Shown here piece by piece: positions 7,406 through 14,715 of a stretch of 17,708 nt of DNA. Below the pieces are notes generated by a model. The model saw nothing but the letters and a program-made list of their open reading frames with translations, was not told where the DNA came from and did not search any database. The translations under genes and the position numbers were made by a program. This stretch comes from Chrysochromulina parva (taxonomy: Eukaryota; Haptophyta; Prymnesiales; Chrysochromulinaceae), in the NCBI GenBank assembly GCA_002887195.1, contig PJAB01001060.1, positions 1 to 17,708 of the forward strand, given 5' to 3'. Positions within the stretch are counted from its first letter, which is position 1. Each line of letters begins with the position of its first letter.

Positions 7406-10039
7406 ATGTCCATGCCCAATGCCAGGCAACTTAACGCCCTCGCCGCGGCTCTTTGTGCCATTCGGAATGGTGAGACCTCATCAGAAACTCTACGAGACCT
7501 CGCACAAGCCTTTGGTGCAACGCACCCGAAGGCGGGAACATTGCGTGCCATACAAGCAGTGCTGGATCAGATCGAACACCCTTCCGACTTCACCCGCGAC
7601 CAAGATGCATATGAGAAGCATGGCGCAACAAAAGCTACCTTCTGTCGCTGGAAGCAGAAGCTGACTCAACAATCACGCTCCATTGCAGTAGATGAGCTCG
7701 CGCAATCACTGGATGATGGTGATGAGGATGAGGATCATGATGAGCTTTCTGTCGCCTTACAGAGACGCGACGCTAGGCTTGAACGCCACGAGTGGCGCAG
7801 GGAAGCTGCCGAGCCAGACCTGGCCCAGGCTCCGCTAACATTCCTCGTCGGGGCGCCCCCTGATCTTGCCGGTCGAGCCCCGAGTACAGTGGTGGATGCA
7901 GCGGAGGCAGCCGGAATATCGGTTGCTGAGGCCTTCGAGAAGCTCATCATCTCTGCGGCCGACCGGCATGCAGCTGCCGTCTTAGAAGCGGATCTCGCTG
8001 ATTCTACGGTGGCCTTAAAAGAGAAAGAGGCGCGCGAGGCGGCTCTAGCGGCGGAGGCAGCCGAGGCTATTGCCATCCTTAGACGACATGACTCACGGAA
8101 GGCTGATGAGCTCTTGAACGAGGCGCGGGCGGCTGCAGTCTTGGCAACTGAGAAAGCAGAGGCGGCAGCGCGCGAGGCGGCGGCAGAGGCGGCAGAGGCG
8201 ACGGCCCGCCGCTCGGCGGGATCCTCGCGTGATGCGAGCCAATCCTCGAGTGATGCGAGCCTTCGTGCGCAAGAAGCCGCCTTGACCCCTATGTTGCCGT
8301 GTGCGGACGATGGATTTAAAGTCTGTCGAATCTGTCTCTCTGGTGATGAGGATGAGCCGCTCGTGCAGCCATGCGGCTGCCGAGGCACCGCGGCCTGGGT
8401 TCACGAAAGCTGCCTCAGCGAATGGCGGCGCACAAGCTCAAACGGCACAGCCGCCTACCGATGCGGTCAATGTCACGACGACTACCGTGATGCGCTGTCG
8501 ATTGAGCTGCTTGAGGAGAGGCTACTTCGGCAGCGCACGACGCTTGGCAATAGACATGCAGGCACGATTGACACCATCGTCGAGTTGGGGAACGTGTTGC
8601 ATGCCCAGGGCAAATTCCGCGCGGCCGAGCCCCTGCATCGCGAGGCGCTGTCGGCGAGTCGCGCGACGCTGGGGGATCGACACCCCGACACACTCCGCTC
8701 CATCAACAATCTCGCTTCGCTGCTTCAAGACCAGGGGAACCTGGCGGCGGCCGAGCCGCTGTATCGCGAGGCGCTGTCGGCGAGGCGCGCGACGCTGGGG
8801 GATCGACACCCCGACACACTCTGCTGCATCAACAATCTCGCCTCGCTGCTTCAAGACCAGGGGAACCTGGCGGCGGCCGAGCCGCTGTATCGCGAGGCGC
8901 TGTCGGCGAGGCGCGCGACGCTGGGGGATCGACACCCCACCACACTCAGCTCCATCAACAATCTCGCCTCGCTGCTTCAAGCACAGGGGAACCTGGCGGC
9001 GGCCGAGCCGCTGTATCGCGAGGCGCTGTCGGCGAGTCGCGCGACGCTGGGGGATCGACACCCCGACACACTAGGCTGCATCAACAATCTCGCCTCGCTG
9101 CTTCAAGACCAGGGGAACCTGGCGGCGGCCGAGCCGCTGTATCGCGAGGCGCTGTCGGCGAGTCGCGCGACGCTGGGGGATCGACACCCCACCACACTCA
9201 GCTCCATCAACAATCTCGCCTCGCTGCTTCAAGACCAGGGGAACGTGGCGGCGGCCGAGCCGCTGTATCGCGAGGCGCTGTCGGCGAGTCGCGCGACGCT
9301 GGGGGATCGACACCCCGACACACTCGGCTGCATCAACAATCTCGCTTCGCTGCTCAAAGACCAGGGGAACCTGGCGGCGGCCGAGGCGCTGTATCGCGAG
9401 GCGCTGTCGGCGAGTCGCGCGACGCTGGGGGATCGACACCCTCACACACTCTGCTGCATCAACAATCTCGCCACGCTGCTTCAAGACCAGGGGAACCTGG
9501 CGGCGGCCGAGCCGCTGTGTCGCGAGGCGCTGTCGGTGAGTCGCGCAATGCTGGGGGATCGACACCATAAAACACTCTGCTGCATCAACAATCTCGCTTC
9601 GCTGCTTCAAGCACAGGGTAACCTGGCGGCGGCCGAGCCGCTGTGTCGCGAGGCGCTGTCGGCGAGTCGCGCGACGCTGGGGGATCGACACCCCGACACA
9701 CTCGGCTGCATCAACAATCTCGCCACGCTGCTCAAAGACCAGGGCAAGCTCGACGACGCCGAGCCAATGTGTCGCGAGGCGCTTGAGGGGCTGCTTTCGA
9801 CGCTCGGCAATCGGAACCCGAACACACTCCATGCCATGAGCTCGCTTAAGGCGCTCGAGTTTCATCGCGCGCCGCTTGTTGGCAAGCAGGTGCTGCTGCA
9901 TGGGTTGGTGGCGAAGCCGGAGCTCAACGACATGACTGGGACTGCCACCGGCTGGAACAGCAAGAGTGGGCGGTACGCAGTGCGGCTGCAGGATGGGAGG
10001 GCCGTGGCCTTGAAGGCAGCCAACCTGGTCTTACTGTAA
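7406..10039 (+). CDS. RING-CH zinc finger / TPR-repeat protein, probable E3 ubiquitin ligase
   Basis: Intronless, 877 aa, ATG at 7406. The N-terminus has a helix-turn-helix-like stretch (residues 70-86, GATKATFCRW) followed by an acidic patch (103-113). Residues about 188-270 are an alanine/glutamate-rich coiled coil. A complete RING-CH (MARCH-type C4HC3) finger spans C307-C310-C323-C325-H333-C336-C353-C356 with textbook spacing and a tryptophan (W340) four residues after C336. From about 380 to 800 run ten 42-residue units of kinesin-light-chain-type TPR (LGDRHPDTL...INNLASLLQDQGNLAAAEPLYREAL). The tail 824-877 is a small SH3-like domain (GLVAKPELND...GRYAVRL). RING-CH fingers usually recruit E2 enzymes and TPRs bind partners, so substrate-selective ubiquitination is the likely role. 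No membrane segments, unlike many MARCH proteins. Partner and location are unknown. Confidence 0.93.
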   Translation: MSMPNARQLNALAAALCAIRNGETSSETLRDLAQAFGATHPKAGTLRAIQAVLDQIEHPSDFTRDQDAYEKHGATKATFCRWKQKLTQQSRSIAVDELAQSLDDGDEDEDHDELSVALQRRDARLERHEWRREAAEPDLAQAPLTFLVGAPPDLAGRAPSTVVDAAEAAGISVAEAFEKLIISAADRHAAAVLEADLADSTVALKEKEAREAALAAEAAEAIAILRRHDSRKADELLNEARAAAVLATEKAEAAAREAAAEAAEATARRSAGSSRDASQSSSDASLRAQEAALTPMLPCADDGFKVCRICLSGDEDEPLVQPCGCRGTAAWVHESCLSEWRRTSSNGTAAYRCGQCHDDYRDALSIELLEERLLRQRTTLGNRHAGTIDTIVELGNVLHAQGKFRAAEPLHREALSASRATLGDRHPDTLRSINNLASLLQDQGNLAAAEPLYREALSARRATLGDRHPDTLCCINNLASLLQDQGNLAAAEPLYREALSARRATLGDRHPTTLSSINNLASLLQAQGNLAAAEPLYREALSASRATLGDRHPDTLGCINNLASLLQDQGNLAAAEPLYREALSASRATLGDRHPTTLSSINNLASLLQDQGNVAAAEPLYREALSASRATLGDRHPDTLGCINNLASLLKDQGNLAAAEALYREALSASRATLGDRHPHTLCCINNLATLLQDQGNLAAAEPLCREALSVSRAMLGDRHHKTLCCINNLASLLQAQGNLAAAEPLCREALSASRATLGDRHPDTLGCINNLATLLKDQGKLDDAEPMCREALEGLLSTLGNRNPNTLHAMSSLKALEFHRAPLVGKQVLLHGLVAKPELNDMTGTATGWNSKSGRYAVRLQDGRAVALKAANLVLL
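8543..9802 (+). repeat. 126-bp tandem array encoding the TPR units
   Basis: Ten units of exactly 126 bp (42 codons). The phrase CTGGGGGATCGACACC recurs at 126-bp steps. The central units are almost identical at DNA level, including third codon positions, while the first and last are diverged. This pattern points to recent unit duplication or gene conversion within the array. Confidence 0.95.
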
Positions 10040-10679
10040 CAGCAAACATTGGCACGACATGGCACGGTACAATCCTGCTTTGCGACCGCGAGTGTGCTTG
10101 TCGCCTCGCTGTTTCAAGCTCAGGGCGACCTGTGTGTGGCCGAGCCGCTGTATCGCGAGGCAGTGCAGGCGAGTCGCGCGGCGCTGGGGGATCGACACAT
10201 CTCTCGCCTCGTTGCTTCAAGTACAGGGTGCCCCTCGCCATGATCTTCAAGCTCGCTACGATCCTGTCGCCCTTCTAAGCCGTCTCTGCGCAGCACACAC
10301 CGTAGAGAGGACGTTGGTGTGTGAATGTGAACGTGTGTCTTTTCGCCGGTCCCGGGTGGGCGGTGGGGGGTGGACGCGGACGGAGCGAGGCAGCCGAGCG
10401 CCGGCCGGGGCCGCGAAGAACGGAACAAGTCGAGTGTAAGTGAGCCGCGGAGGCAGGCCGCGCGTGCTGTGCGCGAGCGCCAGTCCGTCGTGAGGCTATT
10501 CGTCTGGCATGGCGGCTACCGTACCCTGAGCAAGAAATGACCATCGAAATGACAGACGAGAGACTACGGAAAGGCATATTAAATTATACTTAGACAGACT
10601 TCGCACCGTACACACGTCCTACATTCTTTAAACGAGAAACGTCGCTTATCGTACGTAACGCATGGTACTGCTGTGCATT
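10040..10679. other. Intergenic region between convergent TPR and PHD genes
   Basis: 640 bp between two convergent genes. Apart from the TPR relic I see no gene; open frames here lack recognisable domains and follow GC-rich sequence. AT content rises near 10560-10660, next to the 3' end of the PHD gene. Confidence 0.5.
10100..10229 (+). pseudogene. Decayed TPR repeat unit downstream of the TPR gene
   Basis: Sequence starting GTCGCCTCGCTGTTTCAAG matches about 1.2 units of the upstream 126-bp TPR array, including GCCGAGCCGCTGTATCGCG and GCGCTGGGGGATCGACAC. After GATCGACACAT about 25 bp of the unit are missing, which breaks the frame. It lies 60 bp after the stop of the intact gene, beyond the C-terminal SH3-like tail, so it is not part of that reading frame. 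It may be the remnant of a larger array or of a lost paralogue. Confidence 0.85.
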
Positions 10680-13600
10680 TTACTCGAGTGCGCGACTGAC
10701 CAGCCTCACGCGAGGATAGACCCACGAGTCGGGGTTGGTGTCGACGCCCGCCGCGGCCGCCGCCTCGAGCGCGCTCTGGCGCGTGCGGTGCTTGGTACCA
10801 TTCGGCTCGAGGTACGTCCAGTTCGCCACCGTGCGCGCGCCCTTGTACGCTTCGATCATGCGCCAGCCGGCGGCCGCGGCGCCGGGCCAAAGTTTGAAGT
10901 TGACCAGCGAAGGCGGCACCTCGTACCGGTAGGCGTTCTCATCGCGCGATCCGAAGTGCCGCGAGCCACCGCCCACGGCAGCGCCTACCGGTACGTGGTG
11001 GCGCGAGCTGCCGCCGTGACGGTCACGCGAGCCGCCGCCCTCGTCCGACTCGTCGCCGTCGTCGCCCAAGTCGGCGCTTCGGTCGGGCGGTCTGCCGCTG
11101 AGGCGCTCGGTACGGCGCTCGGTGCGGCCGGCGTGGGGGATAAAGGGCGGCGGCAGCTGCGGCAGCTGTGACGGGCGCAGCAGCGTACCATCGTCGGCGA
11201 GAGGCACCCAGCGAAGCCGCCTGTCCACCTGTGGCTGCGTGGGCGAGCGCATGACCTGTGGGGAAGAGAGAGGCGCCGTGGTGAGCGTATGCATGCAAGG
11301 GCTGCGTGGGCGAGCGCATTACCTTCCACTGGCGGCCGTCGCGGCCGTACGCCACCGTCCCCTTGGCACACCGCGTCGCGTCGGCCGGCGGAGGGATCAC
11401 GTCGGGGCGATAGACCCACCACCTGTGGGGAAGAGTGAGGCGCCGTGGTGAGCGTATGCATGCAAGGATCACGTCGGGACGATAGACCCACCAGCCATCG
11501 GCAAACTCGTCGGCGCCGTCTTGGTGGGCGCTGCCCCCTACCGTGTCGGGCCAGGGGCGCGCCGGCCGCGTGTTGAGCGCCTCGTGGTACGCGAGGGCCA
11601 TCTTGAGAAAGCGCGCGTGCTTCACTTCACGGGTCTCGCGGGCAGGCGCCGAGACGGGCGCCGAGGCGGGCGCCGAGGTGGGCGCATCGGCGCCACGTCG
11701 CTTATGGCGCGTCTCCATGGGCGCGATCGTCGCCGCGCTCGCCACAACACGCGTCTTGCAGGCCGCCTCGGCCGCCGCCGCCTCGGCCGCCGCCGCCTCG
11801 GCCGCCGGCTCGACGGGCGCCGTTGCGGGCGCCACCGCCTCCGCCCCCGCCGCCTCGACAGGCGCCGTGTTGAGCGGTACCTCCGCTCGCGGCTTGACGG
11901 GCGGCGGCGGCGGCGGCCCTTCCTTTACCGGTACGAGCAGCTTCGTGTTCTGGTGGAGTTTCGGGCGCGTTGTAGTGAGCACTTGCATGCAAGGCAGGTC
12001 ATCAGTGGCAATCAACGGCAATCAACGTACCTGGTGGAGCTTCGAGCTCGGCCGCAGGTCATCAACGGCAATCAACGGCAATCAACGTACCTGGTGGAGC
12101 TTCGAGCTCGGCCGCAGGTCAGGAAACTGAGCCGCGTTGAGGTCGACCAGCACCATGGCGTCGACGCCACACGCCGTCGCAATCTGGCGCACCTGCACGC
12201 AAGGCAATCAGTCGCAATCAGTCGCAATCCGTCGCAATCCGTCGCAATCCGTCGCAATCCGTCGCAATCCGTCGCAATCCGTCGCAATCCGTCGCAATCC
12301 GTCGCAATCCGTCGCAATCTGGCGCAATCTGGCGCAATCTGGCGCAATCTGGCGCACCGTCTCATCTTCGCTGGCCACGTACTCTCGCAACTGCTGCGGC
12401 GCGCGCGGCGCCGCCATCGCCTCCATCGCCTCCATCGCCTCCGACGCCTCCGTCGCCGCCTCCAGCCCGACCTTCAGCTCCGCTGCTGCCCTCGCCGCCT
12501 CTTGCACCTTCATGGCCTCTCTCCCGATCAGCGCAAGCGCCGCCGCGGGCAGAGGCGCCGCAAACACCGCCGCTTGCGCCGTGTTGAGCGCCGCCTCTGC
12601 TGCCGCTTCCGCCGCCGCCATCGCACGCCCCCGCCTCCTCTCCTCCTTCTCTACCCGATGCTGCTCGTTGGCAGCCTCGTCCTCCATCGCCTCCACCTGC
12701 GCCGCCGCGGGCGCGGGCGTGGCGCCCGTCACGGCGCCACCCGAGCCTGCCACCGCCCCCTGCCCCTCACCGTCCGCCCCTCTCCCTTTTTTGGAATGTC
12801 TCCTCGCCGCCCTCTCCCACTCCTCCATCGCTCGCACCTTGACCCTCTCGGCCTTCCTTGCCGCCCTCTCCGCCCTCTGCGCCGCCTCCGCCGCCTCAGC
12901 TGCTCCTCCCTCCACACCAGCCAACCTCGAGGCCTTCTCAGCCAGCGTAGCCGCCCGTTTGGCCGCCGCCTTGGCCGCCCTCTGAGCGTCCTTGACCGCC
13001 TCCCTCTGCGCCTCCCGCTGCGCGTCGGCGCGCTCGCGCCCTGGGTGGCGCGGCGCCCGCGGCCCATACCGGTCGCGCGCGTCCTTGGCCTTGCAGTGCG
13101 ACGGGCACAAGATCCAAAAGTACTCGGCGCCAAAGTGCGCGCAGCTCCCGAGCTTGAGATTGCTCTCGAGCCCGCAGCTCGGATGGACGAAGAGCGGACA
13201 GGAGGGCACATTGCCGCACGTGGCGCCGCATCGGACCAGCCCACGCACGCCGCCGCAGACGGCGCACTTTGGCGGGCCCGTCGCCGTCGCGAACGGGATG
13301 AGCGGGGGCGGGGCGGCGTCGATGACCGACACGGCGCCAGCTCCGGACGGCAACAGGGCACTGGCGGAGGTGGAGCCGCGAGTGCCCAGGACGACGCGAG
13401 AGGACGACGCGGCGGCGGCGGCGGCGGCGGCATCGTCCACATCATCCGCTCCTAATTGGGTAACGTTGCCTAATTTGGCATCATCCACCATAGCCTCAGC
13501 CGCAGCGACAGCCTCGACCTCGACCTCGACCTCCTCGTGGGTCTCGGCCTCGACCTCGACCTCGACCTCCGATTGGATCTCGATCTCGACCTCGACCTCG

Positions 13601-14553
13601 ACCTCCGAGTCCTCCGCCTCCTCCTCCGCTCGATGCAGCGGGGGCGCAACCACCGATGGCGCGCCTGCTTGCATCGTCGTAAGCTCGAGCTCGCTAGCCG
13701 CTCGTGCGCCGTCGAAGAGCGCTGACGGGCCGCCCTCGACTAGCCGGCAGATGCCGCGGTGGCGCGCGGGGCGCACGCAGCGCGCGTCTTTGGGGCATGG
13801 CTGGTGCCCTTCCGCTAAGACGAGCGCCGCGTCGCCACCAGGTCGAGCGTTCACATTCACACCAGGTCGAGCGCGGGCGGGCGACCGAGCGACGCGGGCG
13901 GCGGGCGGCCGTGCGGCGGCGGCACGGGCGGCTGGCGCGGCGTCGGGCGGAGCGCGAGGGCTGCTGGACTTGGCGGCTGCACCGTCGAGCATTCTCGGCG
14001 CTGTCTGCGTCGCAAGCGTACACGAGCGCCTGCCGGCCGCGCCACCGAGCACACTGGGCGTCCTCTGCACCGTCATTGCGTAAACGAGCGCCGCGCGCAC
14101 GCCCGACGCGACGAAGCAGCCCTTTGCTGGCACGAGCGACACGCCGGGCATAAAATGGGCGCACACTCCGTGAACCCACTCGCCGCCCGCGGTGCGAATC
14201 AGCGCGCCGCCGCTGCGGTCACACAGCGCGCACCGCTCTGCGCTCGTCTGGATCCCCGCGATGCAGGCGTGGCACGAGAAAGTGCTGGCTCCTTGCTGCG
14301 ACAGGGCGACGGCGCAATCGGCCGGCAGGAAGCATTCGGGGTGCACGGTCACGCCGCAGCTCGCGCACAAGAGCAGCCGCTCGGGCTTGGCCCACTCGCC
14401 GCACACATGGCAGCGCGGCCAGCCACGGCGCGACAAGGATTTCGAGGAGCTGGCGGCGGCCTTGGAAGAACGCGGCTTCAGCAGGCACGACTCCTCGTCC
14501 ACGTTGGCCACGTTTCGAACGTGCGGCTCCGAGCCAGCACTAGGATCCTCCAT
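10680..14553 (-). CDS. PHD / extended-PHD / LysM-like / MBD-like chromatin protein, five exons
   Basis: Exons in reading order: 14553-12358, 12192-12091, 11949-11492, 11422-11323 and 11255-10680, about 1143 aa. The ATG at 14553 (ATGG context) is preferred to a GTG 15 bp upstream. A canonical C4HC3 PHD finger is formed by C48, C51, C63, C66, H71, C74, C94 and C97. A zinc knuckle as in extended PHD modules follows (C108, C111, WVHGVC 126-131). Residues 316-350 are Glu-Val repeats. A second Cys/His cluster at 430-487 (C430, C433, C442, H457, C460, CPSH) resembles an extended PHD. Residues 505-700 are an Ala/Arg/Glu-rich helix or coiled coil. Residues 730-775 match a LysM-like motif (ETVRQIATACGVD...VDLNA...KLLVPV), rebuilt only when introns 1 and 2 are removed. 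The C-terminus (about 1075-1122, WRMIEAY...WTYLEPNGTKHRTRQSALEAA) resembles a methyl-CpG-binding domain. A nuclear reader of histone or DNA marks is inferred. Confidence 0.85.
10922..10995. repeat. 14-bp perfect inverted repeat inside the last PHD-gene exon
   Basis: CGTACCGGTAGGCG at 10922-10935 and its exact reverse complement at 10982-10995, with a 46-bp loop. It lies in coding sequence just before the MBD-like domain. It could form a hairpin in the mRNA; no role is known. Confidence 0.8.
11256..11322 (-). other. Intron 4 of the PHD gene, introner-like
   Basis: 67 nt, donor GTAATG at 11322, acceptor CCCCACAG at 11256, phase 0. The first 23 nt copy the first 23 nt of exon 5 (GTCATGCGCTCGCCCACGCA...) with one mismatch, and that mismatch (C to A) makes a better donor. 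The remaining ~44 nt are the same insert as in intron 3, with one base different. The length is not a multiple of three; removal joins RQWK to VMRSPTQP. Confidence 0.9.
11423..11491 (-). other. Intron 3 of the PHD gene, introner-like
   Basis: 69 nt, donor GTGGGT at 11491, acceptor CCCCACAG at 11423, phase 2. The first 26 nt (GTGGGTCTATCG...) copy exon 4 with one mismatch, followed by an insert starting CTTGCATGCATACGCTCACC and ending CTCTTCCCCACAG. The length is a multiple of three and there is no stop, so retention would add 23 residues in frame. Splicing as drawn leaves three tryptophans in a row (DGWWWVYR). Confidence 0.82.
11950..12090 (-). other. Intron 2 of the PHD gene, two introner units with an exon fragment
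   Basis: 141 nt, donor GTACGT at 12090, acceptor CACCAG at 11950, phase 0. It starts GTACGTTGATTGCCGTTGAT like intron 2 of the glycosyltransferase gene and has the same total length. A 60-bp tandem duplication (12001-12060 and 12061-12120, two mismatches) places a copy of the last 27 nt of exon 2 plus its donor inside the intron. The rest has CTTGCATGCAAG (11982-11993) and GCTCACTACAACG, and it ends with CTCCACCAG as exon 2 does. Removal joins SSKLHQ to NTKLLVPV. Confidence 0.85.
12001..12120 (-). repeat. 60-bp tandem duplication spanning an exon/intron border
   Basis: The copies 12001-12060 and 12061-12120 differ only at two adjacent bases. The right-hand copy contains the end of exon 2 and the true donor; the left-hand copy lies wholly in the intron and offers a second, identical donor at 12030. 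Confidence 0.97.
12193..12357 (-). other. Intron 1 of the PHD gene, introner-like with 10-bp satellite
   Basis: 165 nt, donor GTGCGC at 12357, acceptor GCGTGCAG at 12193, phase 0. The first bases (GTGCGCCAGATTGCG) copy the start of exon 2 exactly, so the donor is in duplicated exon sequence. The body is 14 units of the GATTGCGACG-type 10-mer, and the 3' end is GATTGCCTTGCGTGCAG. An in-frame TGA near the 3' end of the intron shows that it must be removed. Removal joins SEDET to VRQIATACGVD inside the LysM-like motif. Confidence 0.87.
12208..12347 (-). repeat. 10-bp tandem repeat array, 14 units
   Basis: Strict 10-bp register; plus-strand unit GTCGCAATCC, with the units nearest exon 1 reading GGCGCAATCT. 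It has the same unit, length and left boundary (AAGGCAA then YCAGTCGCAA) as the array at 4661-4800. The exon 2 text CAGATTGCGACGG itself contains one unit. Confidence 0.95.
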
Positions 14554-14715
14554 TTCGCTTCCCGCCACGTAAAGAACAAGTCAAGTCAAGCAAGGCGAAG
14601 ATTTCATAGACACGTGCCGAGTAATACTGATTAGGCGACACAGGGAGCCGGGACACAGGACGCACGGCTCACATCGGCGATGAACTTTTGACGAAGTGAC
14701 GTTCCGGAGAACACG
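14554..14715. promoter_or_regulatory. Shared upstream region of divergent PHD and prolyl aminopeptidase genes
   Basis: 162 bp between the two ATGs. Candidate motifs are an E2F-like TTCCCGCC at 14559-14566, a G-box/E-box CACGTG at 14611-14616 and a CRE-like TGACGT at 14697-14702. No TATA box is obvious. All are short motifs that could occur by chance; a bidirectional promoter is inferred from the layout. Confidence 0.4.

Noticed and set aside
8543..9802. CRISPR-like array
   Set aside because: The 126-bp repeats are contiguous coding units without spacers; the 10-bp arrays also lack spacers. They are TPR codons and intron satellites.
11521..13455. Plus-strand frame of 644 codons opposite the PHD gene
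   Set aside because: Arg-rich composition, starts from the reverse of known exons and introns and reads through the 10-bp satellite; it is a shadow.
14016..14091. 13-of-14 duplication (GCGCTCGTTTACGC / GCGCTCGTGTACGC) with AG before the second copy in PHD exon 1
   Set aside because: It resembles a fossil introner, but no GT placement keeps the frame that later encodes the recognisable Cys-rich block, and no shared insert module is present.
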